Both the position numbers and the translations under genes were made by a program. Positions 1 through 10,411 of a DNA stretch of 35,240 nt are shown in pieces. Within the stretch, counting starts at the first letter, position 1. Each line of letters begins with the position of its first letter. The stretch comes from Chloroflexota bacterium (GTDB lineage: Bacteria > Chloroflexota > Dormibacteria > CF-121): positions 1 through 35,240 of the forward strand of contig VBHC01000131.1 of assembly GCA_005889535.1 (NCBI GenBank). The letters run 5' to 3'. Under the pieces are notes generated by a model. That model made no database searches. It was not told where the DNA came from and saw nothing but the letters and a program-made list of their open reading frames with translations.

Positions 1-1
1 C

Positions 2-103
2 ATCACCGAGAACATGGTCGGGCACCTGCTGGGCGAGTTTGCGCCGACCCGGCGCTTTCGCGCCCACGGGCATCACACGGAGAAATCCACCACCCTCAAA
101 TAG
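2..103 (+). CDS. rpsS: 30S ribosomal protein S19, C-terminal part (truncated by window start)
   Basis: Frame 2 reads [33 protein letters not shown], an S19 C-terminus, directly before rplV. Confidence 0.9.
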   Translation: MTENMVGHLLGEFAPTRRFRAHGHHTEKSTTLK

Positions 104-105
104 CC

Positions 106-750
106 ATGGAAGTGCAAGCAAAGGCCAAGTGGGTCAGGACATCACCCCGGAAAGTGCGGCTGGTCGCGCAGACGTTGCGCAACCTGCCGGTGAGCGAGGC
201 GCTGGTCGCCTGCTCGTTCATGCCCAAGGCGGCGGCGCGCGATGTCGCCAAGGTGATCCGCTCCGCCCAGGCGAACGCCGAGAACAACTTCAACCTGGTC
301 AAGGATGACCTGGTGATCAAAGACATCCGGGTCGAGCCGGGGCCGATGCTGAAGCGCGGCCAGCCTCGCGCCATGGGCCGGCTGTTCAGTATCTTCAAGC
401 GGACCAGCCACATCACCGCCGTGGTCGAAGACCGGCCCGGGGTGGTGCGGCGCCGCGTCGCCGCCCTGCCACGCGCGCCCCAGCCGACGGCGAGGCCCAC
501 GCCCACGCCGGCCGCGGCCGCCGCCGCACGCGTCGCCGCCGCCCAGCCCGCCACCACCGAGTCCGACGAGGTCGAGGCACCGGCGCGGCCCAGGAAGGCG
601 AAGGCAAAGGCGGAGACCGGTACGGCTGAGGCGGCCACCGGAAAGGCCGACGTCAAGAAGCCGCAGTCCGGGAAGGGCGAGGCAAAGAAAACCGAGAGCA
701 AGAAGAAGGACGAGCCAAAGAAGGACACCAAGGAGAAGAAGTCAAAGTAG
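106..750 (+). CDS. rplV: 50S ribosomal protein L22 with about 100 aa Ala/Lys/Pro-rich C-terminal extension
   Basis: MEVQAKAKWVRTSPRKVRLVAQTLRNLPVSEAL... L22 core; low-complexity tail; operon position. Confidence 0.95.
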   Translation: MEVQAKAKWVRTSPRKVRLVAQTLRNLPVSEALVACSFMPKAAARDVAKVIRSAQANAENNFNLVKDDLVIKDIRVEPGPMLKRGQPRAMGRLFSIFKRTSHITAVVEDRPGVVRRRVAALPRAPQPTARPTPTPAAAAAARVAAAQPATTESDEVEAPARPRKAKAKAETGTAEAATGKADVKKPQSGKGEAKKTESKKKDEPKKDTKEKKSK

Positions 751-1725
751 ATGGGGCATAAAGTTCACCCGAACGGCTTCCGGCTGGGCGTCTATCGCAA
801 CTGGGAGGCGAAGTGGTTTGCTCCCGACAAGGAGTTCAAGCCGCTGTTGCTGGAAGACGTCCGCCTGCGGCGGATGCTGATGACCCGCCTGAAAAATGCC
901 GGCGTGGCGCGCATCGAGACCGAGCGCTCCTCGTCGGCGCTGACCATCACCCTCCACACGGCGAAGCCCGGCATCGTCATCGGCAAGGGCGGGACCAGCG
1001 TCGACCAGCTCCGCGACGAGCTGGAGAAGATCACCGGGAAGCGGGTTCGGGTGACGATCCAGGAGATCAAGAAGCCGGAGCTGAGCGCCCAGCTGGTGGC
1101 CGAGAACGTCGCCGCCCAGCTGGAGAAGCGGATCGCCTTCCGGCGCGCCATCAAGCAGTCGTTGATGAAGACCATGCGCGCCGGGGCGCAGGGGGTGAAG
1201 ATCCGGGTGAAGGGCCGCCTCGGCGGTTCCGAGATGGCCCGAGTCGAATGGAACCGCGAGGGGCGGGTGCCGCTCCACACGCTCAAGGCTGACATCGATT
1301 TCGGCCAGACCGAGGCGAAGACGACATTCGGCCGGATCGGCGTGTCCGCCTGGGTCTACACCGGCAACTTCCCGACCGAGGCGCCGCCGAAGCCGCAGGC
1401 CGCCGTCGAGGAGCCGGTGGAGAGTGGCGTGCCGGTGGGCGCCGCCATCGGCGAGGCGCCCACGCCGCTGGCCGAGTTGGTCCAGGCCACCATCGCCCCG
1501 CCCGTGGCGCCGGAGGCTCCTGCCGCGCAGGTGACCGCCGCCGCCCCGACCGAAGCCCCGGCCGCGAAGCCCAAGCGCACCCGCACCGCGAAGGCGACCA
1601 CCACCACCAGCGCCGACGGTGGCGAGAAACCCAAGCGCACCACCCGCGCGAAAGCTTCCACCGGTGAGAAGGCGACGACGGCACCGAAGACACCGCGTGC
1701 CCGCGCGCCCAAGAAGAAGGAATAA
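751..1725 (+). CDS. rpsC: 30S ribosomal protein S3 with long Ala/Lys/Thr-rich C-terminal extension
   Basis: [24 protein letters not shown]... KH domain [20 protein letters not shown]; operon position. Confidence 0.97.
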   Translation: MGHKVHPNGFRLGVYRNWEAKWFAPDKEFKPLLLEDVRLRRMLMTRLKNAGVARIETERSSSALTITLHTAKPGIVIGKGGTSVDQLRDELEKITGKRVRVTIQEIKKPELSAQLVAENVAAQLEKRIAFRRAIKQSLMKTMRAGAQGVKIRVKGRLGGSEMARVEWNREGRVPLHTLKADIDFGQTEAKTTFGRIGVSAWVYTGNFPTEAPPKPQAAVEEPVESGVPVGAAIGEAPTPLAELVQATIAPPVAPEAPAAQVTAAAPTEAPAAKPKRTRTAKATTTTSADGGEKPKRTTRAKASTGEKATTAPKTPRARAPKKKE

Positions 1726-1727
1726 GG

Positions 1728-2396
1728 ATGTTGCTTCCAGCCCGCGTCAAGTATCGAAAGGTCCATCGGGGCCGCCGCACCGGGGTCGCCACCCAGGGAA
1801 ATGACCTGGCCTTCGGCGAGTTCGGCCTGCAGGCCTCCGAAGCCGCCTGGATGTCGAACCGGCAGATCGAAGCCGCCCGCCGCGTGATGACCCGCTTTGT
1901 GCGTCGCGGTGGCCAGGTGTTCATCCGCGTCTTTCCCGATAAGTCGGTCACCAAGAAACCGGCCGAGACCCGCATGGGTAGCGGCAAGGGCGCGCCCGAA
2001 GGGTGGGTCGCCGTCATCAAGCCGGGCCGCGTCCTCTTCGAGATGGGCGGGGTCACGCCGGAGATGGCGAAACGGGCCTTCCAGCTGGCAGCCTACAAGC
2101 TGCCCATGAAGACGCGCACCCTCGGCATCAAGTCCGGGGTGAAGGCCGCTGCCGACGTGAAGATCAAGGGCCCGGCCGAGGTGAAGCCTGGCGAGGGTGT
2201 CGAAGGGATCGCGGGCGCGATCGCGGCGCCCACCGCTCCAGGCGCCGCGGCGGCCCCGGCTGCCCGCGGACCGAAGGCCGCCCCCGGTGCCGCGCCGACC
2301 ATCAAAGCCGCGCCGGGCGCCGCCCCCAAGTCGGCTGCCGCGCCGAAGGCGGCGGCCGCACCGGCAAAGCCGGCGAAGGGTGGTGGCAAGAAATGA
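1728..2396 (+). CDS. rplP: 50S ribosomal protein L16 with Ala/Pro-rich C-terminal extension
   Basis: [36 protein letters not shown]...; operon position. Confidence 0.97.
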   Translation: MLLPARVKYRKVHRGRRTGVATQGNDLAFGEFGLQASEAAWMSNRQIEAARRVMTRFVRRGGQVFIRVFPDKSVTKKPAETRMGSGKGAPEGWVAVIKPGRVLFEMGGVTPEMAKRAFQLAAYKLPMKTRTLGIKSGVKAAADVKIKGPAEVKPGEGVEGIAGAIAAPTAPGAAAAPAARGPKAAPGAAPTIKAAPGAAPKSAAAPKAAAAPAKPAKGGGKK

Positions 2397-2656
2397 AGAT
2401 GAAAGATCTCCAGGGGCTTTCCCTGCCCGACCTGCAAAAGAAGCTGAAGGACTCCCGGCAGGAGCTCTTCAACCTCCGCTTCCAGATGGCGACCGGTCAG
2501 CTCGCGAACCATCGCCAGATCCGGCACGTGCGCCACGACCTGGCTCAGATCCTGACCGAAATCCATATGAAGGAATTCAATGCCCCGAGCCCGGTTGAAC
2601 CGGATACCAGGCCTCGGCGAGGGCGGGCGCCGGCGGCCACGGAGGGGACGGCATGA
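2393..2656 (+). CDS. rpmC: 50S ribosomal protein L29
   Basis: ATGA overlap with rpl[53 protein letters not shown]. The ORF-track entry 2003..2656 is an N-terminal overextension of this frame. Confidence 0.93.
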   Translation: MKMKDLQGLSLPDLQKKLKDSRQELFNLRFQMATGQLANHRQIRHVRHDLAQILTEIHMKEFNAPSPVEPDTRPRRGRAPAATEGTA

Positions 2657-2928
2657 CCGAACAGCAACAACCGATCGAACGGGACATGCGCAAAACGCGC
2701 ACCGGCACGGTCATCAGCGACAAGATGGATAAGACCGTGGTGGTGCGGGTGCAGACGCTCAAGGAACACCCCCGCTACAAGAAGCACATCCAGCAGTCGA
2801 CGAGGTTCAAAGCCCACGACGAGCAGAACCAGTGCAAGGTCGGCGACCGCGTCCGGATCATGGAGACCCGGCCCCTGTCCCACGACAAGCGCTGGCGGGT
2901 CGTCGCCATTGTGGAGAAGGCGAAATAG
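2653..2928 (+). CDS. rpsQ: 30S ribosomal protein S17
   Basis: [34 protein letters not shown]...[22 protein letters not shown]. Confidence 0.95.
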   Translation: MTEQQQPIERDMRKTRTGTVISDKMDKTVVVRVQTLKEHPRYKKHIQQSTRFKAHDEQNQCKVGDRVRIMETRPLSHDKRWRVVAIVEKAK

Positions 2929-2936
2929 CCGTCGTT

Positions 2937-3305
2937 ATGGTTCAGCAAGAGTCGCGGTTGAAGGTGGCGGACAATACGGGAGCGCGCGAGATCCTGTTGA
3001 TCCGGGTCATGGGCGGCCACTACCGCAAATACGCCTCCATCGGCGACGTGATCACCGCGGCTGTGACCGTGGCCACGCCCGGCGGCCAGGTCAAGAAGAG
3101 CGAGGTCGTCAAGGCCGTGGTGGTCCGCACCTCTCGGGAGTTCCGCCGGGTGGACGGCTCGACCATCCGATTCGACGAGAACGCCGCGGTGATCCTCGGT
3201 CCACAGAACAACCCACGTGGCACGCGGATCTTCGGCCCGGTGGCACGTGAGCTGCGCGACAAGAATTTCATGAAGATCGTTTCCCTGGCCCCGGAGGTGT
3301 TGTAG
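2937..3305 (+). CDS. rplN: 50S ribosomal protein L14
   Basis: [27 protein letters not shown]...; 122 aa from the ATG at 2937. Confidence 0.96.
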   Translation: MVQQESRLKVADNTGAREILLIRVMGGHYRKYASIGDVITAAVTVATPGGQVKKSEVVKAVVVRTSREFRRVDGSTIRFDENAAVILGPQNNPRGTRIFGPVARELRDKNFMKIVSLAPEVL

Positions 3306-3310
3306 ACGTC

Positions 3311-3670
3311 ATGAGCCGTTTGCATCTCGATATTCATAAGGACGACACCGTGCAGGTCATGTCCGGTAAGGACCGTGGCAAGCGCGGCGTCGTCGTCCGC
3401 ACCGTGCCAGAGCAGTCCAAGATCGTGGTCAAAGGCGTCAACCTGCTGAAGCGCCATCAACGGGCGAACCAGCAAAAGGGCGGCACCAAGGTGATCCAGG
3501 GCGGCATCGTGGACTTCGAGTCGCCGCTCGAATACTCGAACGTCATGCTCGTTTGCAACAAATGCGACAAGCCGACGCGCATCCGCAAGACCGTCCTGCC
3601 CAGCGGGGAGAAGGCGATCGTCTGCGTGAGGTGCGGCGAGATCTACGAACGGGTAAGAAACAAGGTATGA
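3311..3670 (+). CDS. rplX: 50S ribosomal protein L24
   Basis: KOW motif [18 protein letters not shown] and C-terminal CxxC pairs; operon position. Confidence 0.95.
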   Translation: MSRLHLDIHKDDTVQVMSGKDRGKRGVVVRTVPEQSKIVVKGVNLLKRHQRANQQKGGTKVIQGGIVDFESPLEYSNVMLVCNKCDKPTRIRKTVLPSGEKAIVCVRCGEIYERVRNKV

Positions 3671-4236
3671 GCGTTACTGCCAGCCCGCCGCGGGTCGAGC
3701 TCCGTCTGAAGAAGCGTTACCAGGACAAGATCGTCCCGGCGCTGATCCAGCGGTTTGCCTACACGAACGCCATGCAGGTGCCGCGCCTGGTAAAGGTGGT
3801 GGCGAACATCGGCGTCGGAGAGTCGATTCAGAATCCGAAGGCGCTGGACGCCGCGGTCGCAGACCTCAAGAAGATCACCGGACAGCAGCCGGTCGTGCTG
3901 AAGTCGCGCAAGGCGATTGCGAACTTCAAGCTGCGCGCCGGCCTGCCGATCGGGGTGAAGGTGACCCTTCGCGGCGCCCGAATGTACCAGTTCGTCGACA
4001 AGCTGCTCTCGGTCGGGCTACCCCGGATCCGTGACTTCCGTGGCATCTCACCGACCGGGTTCGACGGCAAGGGCAACTACACGCTGGGGCTGCGCGAGCA
4101 GCTGATCTTTCCCGAGGTGGAGTACGACAAGATCGATAAATTGCGGGGTCTCGAGGTCACCTTCGTCACCACCGCGCGCAACGACGACGAGGCGCGTGCG
4201 CTGCTGGCGGAGCTCGGGTTCCCGTTCAGGAAGTGA
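3667..4236 (+). CDS. rplE: 50S ribosomal protein L5
   Basis: ATGA overlap with rpl[38 protein letters not shown]... Confidence 0.96.
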   Translation: MSVTASPPRVELRLKKRYQDKIVPALIQRFAYTNAMQVPRLVKVVANIGVGESIQNPKALDAAVADLKKITGQQPVVLKSRKAIANFKLRAGLPIGVKVTLRGARMYQFVDKLLSVGLPRIRDFRGISPTGFDGKGNYTLGLREQLIFPEVEYDKIDKLRGLEVTFVTTARNDDEARALLAELGFPFRK

Positions 4237-4251
4237 GGGTGACACAAAAGA

Positions 4252-4437
4252 GTGGCTAAGAAATCGACAGTCAACCGTGGCCTGCGCAAGCACAAGCATG
4301 CCGTCTCGCAACACAACCGCTGCAACCTCTGCGGCCGGCCGCGGGCGTACATGCGCAAGTTTGGGATCTGCCGGATCTGCTTCCGAACCCTGTCCTCGCA
4401 AGGGCAGGTGCCGGGCGTGAAGAAGGCGTCGTGGTGA
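4252..4437 (+). CDS. rpsN: 30S ribosomal protein S14, type Z (zinc-binding), GTG start
   Basis: [61 protein letters not shown]; two CxxC motifs. Confidence 0.96.
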   Translation: MAKKSTVNRGLRKHKHAVSQHNRCNLCGRPRAYMRKFGICRICFRTLSSQGQVPGVKKASW

Positions 4438-4446
4438 GGAGGGAAG

Positions 4447-4842
4447 ATGTCCACCGATAGCATCGCCGACATGCTGACCAGGATCCGCAACGCGAATAGT
4501 GCCGGGCACCCGCGGGTTGGTCTTCCCGCGTCGCGTGTCGGTGTGGAGATCGCACGCGTCCTCAAGGACGAGGGCTACATCGCGTCCTACGATGTCGCCG
4601 CCGGTGAGCAGGGACAGAAACTCGATATCACGTTCAAGCCTAAGACCCCGCGCGGGAAGTCGCTCGCCGGGTTGCGGCGGATCAGCAAGCCGGGGCTGCG
4701 GGTCTATGCCCGCAAGACCGAGATCCCGCGGGTGCTCGGCGGATTGGGGATTGTCATCCTGTCGACCTCGCATGGCGTGATGTCCGGACAGCAAGCAACC
4801 AGGGCCGGCCTCGGTGGCGAGGTCGTGTGCTACGTTTGGTGA
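4447..4842 (+). CDS. rpsH: 30S ribosomal protein S8
   Basis: MSTDSIADMLTRIRNANSAGHPRV...LGGLGIVILSTSHGVMSGQQATRAGLGGEVVCYVW. Confidence 0.97.
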   Translation: MSTDSIADMLTRIRNANSAGHPRVGLPASRVGVEIARVLKDEGYIASYDVAAGEQGQKLDITFKPKTPRGKSLAGLRRISKPGLRVYARKTEIPRVLGGLGIVILSTSHGVMSGQQATRAGLGGEVVCYVW

Positions 4843-4845
4843 CCC

Positions 4846-5400
4846 ATGAGTAGGATTGGCAAGCTTCCGGTCAAGATCCCGAGCGGCGTGACGGTCACCG
4901 TCTCCGACCACACCGTCGTGGTGACGAGCGGCAAATCCGAGCTCAGCCGCAACCTGAATCCGCAGATGCGGGTCTCCGTCAAGGACGGTGCGGTCGTCGT
5001 CGAGCGTCCGAGTGAGTCGAAGCTGCACCGATCGCTGCATGGCTTGACCCGAACCCTTGTCTGGAACATGATCGAGGGCGTCAGCAAGGGATACGAGAAG
5101 CAGCTCGAGCTGGTCGGCGTCGGATATCGGGCGAGCCGGCAGGGCGAGGCGCTGGTGCTGAACGTCGGCTTCTCGCATCCCGTGCGCTACCCGGTGCCAA
5201 AGGGCATCACCATCGATGTTCCGGAGCCGACCCGGATCAACATCAAGGGCGCCAGCAAGGAAGAGGTCGGCCAGGTGGCGGCCGAAGTTCGCAAGATCCG
5301 CCCGCCGGAGCCCTACAAGGGCAAGGGAATCCTTTACCGGGGCGAACGGGTCCGTCGCAAGGCGGGCAAGACCGGCAAGACCGCTGGAGCGGCAAAGTAA
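4846..5400 (+). CDS. rplF: 50S ribosomal protein L6
   Basis: [26 protein letters not shown]...; [24 protein letters not shown] end. Confidence 0.97.
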   Translation: MSRIGKLPVKIPSGVTVTVSDHTVVVTSGKSELSRNLNPQMRVSVKDGAVVVERPSESKLHRSLHGLTRTLVWNMIEGVSKGYEKQLELVGVGYRASRQGEALVLNVGFSHPVRYPVPKGITIDVPEPTRINIKGASKEEVGQVAAEVRKIRPPEPYKGKGILYRGERVRRKAGKTGKTAGAAK

Positions 5401-5768
5401 TGAACAAGCCAACCAATCGGCGGGCAACACGGATCCGCCGGCACGTGCGTTTACGCACCAACCTGGAGGGTGGACCCCAACGTCCACGGCTGGCGATTTT
5501 CCGCAGTCTGCATCATGTCTATGCCCAGGTGATCGACGACGCCTCCGGGCGGACGCTGGCGGCTGCCTCGACGACGGACGCCGACCTGCGCAGGGGGCTC
5601 AAGTCCCCGTCGAACGCGGCGGGTGCGGCGGCCGTTGGCAAATCGATAGCCGAGCGCGCTCTGAAGTCGGGGATCGAGACCGTGGTCTTCGATCGCGGCG
5701 GTTTTCCCTATCACGGCCGGATCAAAGCGCTGGCCGAAGCGGCGCGCAGCGCCGGGTTGAAGTTCTGA
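5400..5768 (+). CDS. rplR: 50S ribosomal protein L18
   Basis: [31 protein letters not shown]...[26 protein letters not shown]. Confidence 0.96.
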   Translation: MNKPTNRRATRIRRHVRLRTNLEGGPQRPRLAIFRSLHHVYAQVIDDASGRTLAAASTTDADLRRGLKSPSNAAGAAAVGKSIAERALKSGIETVVFDRGGFPYHGRIKALAEAARSAGLKF

Positions 5769-5779
5769 GTGAGAAATAA

Positions 5780-6361
5780 ATGAGTTACCAGTACGGCAGA
5801 GGTCAGTCGGAATTCACAGAGAAGGTCGTCCACCTGAACCGGGTGGCGAAGGTCGTCAAGGGCGGCCGTCGCTTCTCCTTCAGCGCGCTGGTCGTGGTCG
5901 GCGACCAGAACGGCCGCGTCGGCGCCGGGCTGGGCAAGGCAGGGGAGGTGCCGGAGGCCATCCGCAAGGCGGTAGAGTCGGCGAAGAAGCATCTCATCAC
6001 CGTGCCCATGGTCGGGACCACCATTCCCCACGAGATCCGTCTCAAGAAGGGGGCGGCGAAGGTGCTGCTGAAGCCGGCGGCGCCCGGAACCGGGATCCGC
6101 TCGGGCGGCGCCATGCGCGCCGTGGTCGAGCTCTCCGGCGTCAAGGACATGATCACGAAATCGCTGGGCACGAACAACCCGGTCAACACCGTCCGGGCGA
6201 CGATTGCCGCCCTGCAAGCGCTGCAGACGGCGGACAGCGTCGCGCAGGCCCGCGGCAAACCGGCCGAAGAGCTGGAGCGACTCAGCCGTCGCGGGAAGAA
6301 ACCCGAGGCGGAGGTGGCGCCGGTCGAGCCCGCGACGCCGGTCGAGGAGCCGGTCGGCTGA
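5780..6361 (+). CDS. rpsE: 30S ribosomal protein S5
   Basis: [48 protein letters not shown]. Confidence 0.96.
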   Translation: MSYQYGRGQSEFTEKVVHLNRVAKVVKGGRRFSFSALVVVGDQNGRVGAGLGKAGEVPEAIRKAVESAKKHLITVPMVGTTIPHEIRLKKGAAKVLLKPAAPGTGIRSGGAMRAVVELSGVKDMITKSLGTNNPVNTVRATIAALQALQTADSVAQARGKPAEELERLSRRGKKPEAEVAPVEPATPVEEPVG

Positions 6362-6363
6362 GC

Positions 6364-6546
6364 ATGGCGCGCCTGAGGATCACCTATGTCCGAAGCGTCA
6401 TCGGGCAGAAGCCCGATCACGAGCGGACCGTGCAGGCGCTCGGCTTTCGCCGTCTGAATCAAACCGTCGAGCACGAGGACAGTCCGCAGCTTCGCGGCAT
6501 GGTTCACAAGGTTCGCCATCTGGTCAAAGTCGAGGAAACCCCATGA
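6364..6546 (+). CDS. rpmD: 50S ribosomal protein L30
   Basis: [58 protein letters not shown]. Confidence 0.95.
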   Translation: MARLRITYVRSVIGQKPDHERTVQALGFRRLNQTVEHEDSPQLRGMVHKVRHLVKVEETP

Positions 6547-7316
6547 AACTTCACGAGATCCAGCCGCCGCCGGGCTCGCATCACGCCCGCAAGCGGGTCG
6601 GTCGCGGTCCTGGCTCCGGCCACGGCAAGACATCGACGCGCGGCCAGAAAGGCCAGGGAGCCCGCACGTCGGTGAATCTGCCGAAAACGTTCGAGGGCGG
6701 CCAGACCCGCTTGACGATGCGCACCCCTAAGCTGCGGGGCTTTCACAACAAATGGCGCAAGCGCTTTGCCGTCCTCAACCTGACCCGCCTGAACCGCTTC
6801 CAGGATGGCGCCGACGTCCTTCCGGAATCCCTGCTGGAGGCAGGCATCATCAAGGACGTCGGGGCTGGCATCAAGGTCCTCGGCACTGGCGACCTCAACC
6901 GCCGGCTGACCATCCATGCGCACCGGTTTTCGTCGGAGGCGCGCCGGAAGATCGAGGCGGCCGGCGGAACCGCCGCCATCATCGAGGTTCCACCTCCCAT
7001 TCGGGAAAAGACGAAGCGGGCAAAGAACCAGCCGAAGCCGGCCATCCCGGCGCCGGCCGAGAAAGCCGAGAAAGCCGAGAAGGCCGAAAAGACCGGCAAA
7101 GCCGAGAAGGCCGGGAAAGCCGAGAAGGCCGAGAAGCCAGAGCCGGCCGAGCCGGCCGTGGAGGCGTCAGCACCGGCGAAGGCGGCCAGGAAGGACAGGC
7201 AGAAGACGTCCGGTGGGGAGGCGCAGCCGGCCCCTGCCGATGACGCTCAGCCGGCCGCCGACGCCTCGAGCCCGACCGATTCTCCGAAGCCACAAAAGGG
7301 TAAGAAGAAGGGCTAG
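6543..7316 (+). CDS. rplO: 50S ribosomal protein L15 with about 100 aa AEK-repeat and Ala/Pro-rich C-terminal extension
   Basis: [41 protein letters not shown]...; true start at ATG 6543, since the ORF-track start at 6204 is an overextension. Confidence 0.94.
   Translation: MKLHEIQPPPGSHHARKRVGRGPGSGHGKTSTRGQKGQGARTSVNLPKTFEGGQTRLTMRTPKLRGFHNKWRKRFAVLNLTRLNRFQDGADVLPESLLEAGIIKDVGAGIKVLGTGDLNRRLTIHAHRFSSEARRKIEAAGGTAAIIEVPPPIREKTKRAKNQPKPAIPAPAEKAEKAEKAEKTGKAEKAGKAEKAEKPEPAEPAVEASAPAKAARKDRQKTSGGEAQPAPADDAQPAADASSPTDSPKPQKGKKKG
7056..7137 (+). repeat. Degenerate 9-bp tandem repeat (GCCGAGAAA/G) encoding Ala-Glu-Lys repeats in the rplO tail
   Basis: Translation [27 protein letters not shown]. 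Confidence 0.85.
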
Positions 7317-7319
7317 GCC

Positions 7320-8624
7320 ATGTTAGAAGCGATTGGCAACGCGCTCCGCATTCCCGAGCTTCGCCGCAAGATCCTGTTCACCCTCGGACTCTTTCTGGTG
7401 TTCCGGATCTTCGCGCACATCGCCGTGCCCGGCGCCGATAAGGCGGCGCTCGACAAGCTCTTCAACTCGAATGCCTTCCTCGGACTGCTCGACCTGTTCT
7501 CCGGAGGCGGGCTGTCGACCTTCTCCATCATCGCCATGGGCGTCAACCCGTACATCAATGCCTCGATCATCATGCAGCTGATGACGGTGGTATCCACCCG
7601 GATCAAGGAGCTCAGCAAGGAAGGCGAGTACGGCCGCCGCAAGATCACCCGCTGGACCCGCTGGCTGACCGTGGCCCTTGGCCTGCTCCAGGCCTGGGGT
7701 TTGACCCTGGTCTTCAGCCGTCAGGGCGTCCTGACGAACCTCGACTGGTTCGGCATCGTGGGGATCATGGTGACGCTCACGGCCGGGACGGTGATGCTGA
7801 TGTGGTTCGGCGAGCTGATCACCGAGTACGGCATCGGCAACGGCATCTCCCTGGTCATCTTTGCCGGCATCGTCGGGCGGATTCCGAACACGATCTACAA
7901 CCTGTTGACCGGCGGCGGCGCCTCACAGAACCTGGCGCCATTGCTTCTGTTCGCCGCCCTCGCCATCGTGGTGACGGCGTTCATCATCGAGGTGCAACAG
8001 GCCCAACGGAAGATCCCGATCCAGTCGGCGCAGCGGGTGGTGGGCCGTAAGGTCTACCAGGGCCGCAGCTCGCACCTGCCGCTGCGTGTGAACCAGGCGG
8101 GCGTCATCCCGATCATCTTCGCGATCTCGATCATGTTCTTCCCGGTCATCATCGGGAACTTCCTGGCCACCGCCCCCTCACCCTGGGGCGACATCTCGCG
8201 GGCGTTGCGGACCTACTGGGTTCCGGCCGGCCCCAACATTCCGACCGACGTTCTCTACAACTTTGTCTATTTCATTCTCATCTTCGGCTTTACCTACTTC
8301 TACACGGCCGTGACCTTCGACCCGGTCGACACCGCCGACTATCTCAAGAAGCACGCCGCCTTCATCCCCGGGATTCGGCCCGGGGTGGCGACCGCGCAGT
8401 ATCTCGACCGCACCATGACCCGCATCACCTTCGCCGGGGCGCTCTTCCTGGGCGGTGTGACCGTGCTCATCCCGCTCCTCGCGACGGCGCTCACCCGAAT
8501 ACCGACGCAGAACATGTACCTCGGGGGGACGGCGATCCTGATCGTCGTCGGTGTGGCCCTGGACACCATGAAACAGATCGAGACGCAGCTGATCATGCGT
8601 CAGTACAAGGGGTTCATCAAGTAG
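7320..8624 (+). CDS. secY: Preprotein translocase subunit SecY
   Basis: 434 aa polytopic; IPELRRKILFTLGLFLVFRIFAHIAVPG...; operon position after rplO. Confidence 0.97.
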   Translation: MLEAIGNALRIPELRRKILFTLGLFLVFRIFAHIAVPGADKAALDKLFNSNAFLGLLDLFSGGGLSTFSIIAMGVNPYINASIIMQLMTVVSTRIKELSKEGEYGRRKITRWTRWLTVALGLLQAWGLTLVFSRQGVLTNLDWFGIVGIMVTLTAGTVMLMWFGELITEYGIGNGISLVIFAGIVGRIPNTIYNLLTGGGASQNLAPLLLFAALAIVVTAFIIEVQQAQRKIPIQSAQRVVGRKVYQGRSSHLPLRVNQAGVIPIIFAISIMFFPVIIGNFLATAPSPWGDISRALRTYWVPAGPNIPTDVLYNFVYFILIFGFTYFYTAVTFDPVDTADYLKKHAAFIPGIRPGVATAQYLDRTMTRITFAGALFLGGVTVLIPLLATALTRIPTQNMYLGGTAILIVVGVALDTMKQIETQLIMRQYKGFIK

Positions 8625-8649
8625 GACCCTCAGATCGCGTCCTGAGCGT

Positions 8650-9318
8650 ATGAATCTGATCATCTTTGGCGCGCCCGGCGCGGGGAAAGGCACGCAGAGC
8701 GTCCACCTGATCGAGACCTACCGTATTCCGGCGATCGCGACCGGCGACATCCTCCGCGCCCAGCGGCGGGCCGGCACGGCGCTGGGTGACCAGGTGAAGG
8801 GTTATATGGACCGGGGCGAGCTGGTGCCGGATCAACTGATGATCGACATCATCCGGGAGCGGCTGCAGAAGCCCGATGCGCGCGACGGTTTCATCCTCGA
8901 TGGCTTCCCTCGGACGGTCGCCCAGGCCCGGGCACTCGATGAAATGCTCACGCAGCTGGGACGCCGGATCGACGCCGTCATCTACTTGCGGGTCAGCCGG
9001 CAGGTGCTGATCGACCGGCTCTCGCATCGGTACAGTTGCCGAACCTGCGATGCGGTGTACAACTTCACGTCGGAGCAAGCCCGCAGCCTTCCCCGATGCA
9101 CGGTGGACGGCGGCGAGCTGTATCAGCGTCCGGACGACAAGCCGGAGATCGTTGCCAACCGGATCGACGTCTTCCTGAAACACACCGCCCCACTGATCGA
9201 CTACTACACGGCTCAGCACAAGCTCGAGAATCTCGACGGCCAGATGGTGGTCGACGATGTCCGCGACGACATCGCGCACCGCCTCGCCGGGCTTCGCAAG
9301 GGGGCGGGCTCGCGATGA
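8650..9318 (+). CDS. adk: Adenylate kinase (long-lid type)
   Basis: MNLIIFGAPGAGKGTQSVHL P-loop; DGFPRTVAQA; lid CRTCDAVYNF. Confidence 0.96.
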   Translation: MNLIIFGAPGAGKGTQSVHLIETYRIPAIATGDILRAQRRAGTALGDQVKGYMDRGELVPDQLMIDIIRERLQKPDARDGFILDGFPRTVAQARALDEMLTQLGRRIDAVIYLRVSRQVLIDRLSHRYSCRTCDAVYNFTSEQARSLPRCTVDGGELYQRPDDKPEIVANRIDVFLKHTAPLIDYYTAQHKLENLDGQMVVDDVRDDIAHRLAGLRKGAGSR

Positions 9319-10109
9319 TCATCTACAAGTCCGAGGCGGAGATCGACCTGATGCGGGAGGCGGGCGCCATCCTGGCCGAGGCGCTGGCCCAGCTGCAGAC
9401 GATCGCCCGACCCGGCATCACGCTCCTCGAGCTCGACCGGGAGGCCGACCGCTTCATCCGGGGGCGCGGCTGCATTCCCGGGTTCGTCGGCTACCAGGGA
9501 TACCAGAACGCCATCTGCACCTCGGTCAACGATCAGGTGGTGCACGGCATTCCGACGAATCGCAAGCTCCGCGAGGGCGACCTGCTGAGCCTCGACGCTG
9601 GCCTGATCCACCGCGGCTTCTGGGCCGATGCCGGCCTGACCGTCGGTATCGGCAAGATCTCGGCGGAGGCCCAGCGGCTGAAGGACGCCACCCGGGAGTC
9701 GCTGGACATTGGGATCCGCAAGGCGCAGGTCGGAAACCGGATCGGCGACATCAGCGCCGCCATCCAGCAGCACGTGGAGGCCGCGGGATTCTCCGTTGTC
9801 GAAAGCTTCGTCGGGCACGGCATTGGCCGGGACATGCACGAGGATCCCCAGGTGCCGAACTTCGGGATCGCCGGCCAGGGCCCTCTGCTCAAGCCCGGCA
9901 TGGTGCTGGCGATCGAACCGATGGTCAATGCCGGCCGTAAGGACGTCGCCCTGCTGGGAGATGGCTGGACCGTGGTCACCGTCGACCACAGCCTCTCAGC
10001 CTACTTCGAGCATTCCGTCGCGATCACTGCCGACGGACCCGAGATCCTGACGGCGCCCAGCGAGCCGGCCCGCCGGCAGCTCCCCTCGAGCCTCGTGGGG
10101 GACGATTAG
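9315..10109 (+). CDS. map: Methionine aminopeptidase type I
   Basis: MIIYKSEAEIDLMREAGAILAEAL...VNDQVVHGIPTNRKLREGDLLSLDAG...GHGIGRDMHEDPQVPNFG; ATGA overlap with adk. Confidence 0.96.
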   Translation: MIIYKSEAEIDLMREAGAILAEALAQLQTIARPGITLLELDREADRFIRGRGCIPGFVGYQGYQNAICTSVNDQVVHGIPTNRKLREGDLLSLDAGLIHRGFWADAGLTVGIGKISAEAQRLKDATRESLDIGIRKAQVGNRIGDISAAIQQHVEAAGFSVVESFVGHGIGRDMHEDPQVPNFGIAGQGPLLKPGMVLAIEPMVNAGRKDVALLGDGWTVVTVDHSLSAYFEHSVAITADGPEILTAPSEPARRQLPSSLVGDD

Positions 10110-10191
10110 GGTGGGGCACGTTGTGGTAAGCTATTTGTTCGTGCGCCGGAAATCCGGGGAAATCCGGCGATAACGCCATGGGCATTTGCTA

Positions 10192-10398
10192 ATGGCGGGT
10201 ATTGTCGTCGGACGGGTGGTGGAGCCGATGCCCAACGCGCTCTACCGCGTCGAGCTCGAGACCGGCCACAGGATCGTGGCTCACGTGGCGCCGGCCGCGC
10301 GGCTTCGGTTTCTCCGGGTGATCCCGGGTGACCGCGTCCGCGTCGAGGTGTCACCGCTCGATCCGGGGCGCGGTCGAATTACGCGCAAAGAACAGTAA
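10192..10398 (+). CDS. infA: Translation initiation factor IF-1
   Basis: MAGIVVGRVVEPMPNALYRVELETGHRIVAHVAPAARLRFLRVIPGDRVRVEVSPLDPGRGRITRKEQ; S1-like fold and operon position. Confidence 0.93.
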   Translation: MAGIVVGRVVEPMPNALYRVELETGHRIVAHVAPAARLRFLRVIPGDRVRVEVSPLDPGRGRITRKEQ

Positions 10399-10411
10399 GT
10401 GAGCGAGAAAC

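Noticed and set aside
4048-5487. Very long minus-strand ORF (479 aa) antisense to rplE-rpsH-rplF
   Set aside because: Typical GC-rich antisense shadow; ribosomal proteins occupy the plus strand with near-certain identity. The same applies to other long antisense ORFs, e.g. 11926..13161, 24430..25866 and 31757..33118.
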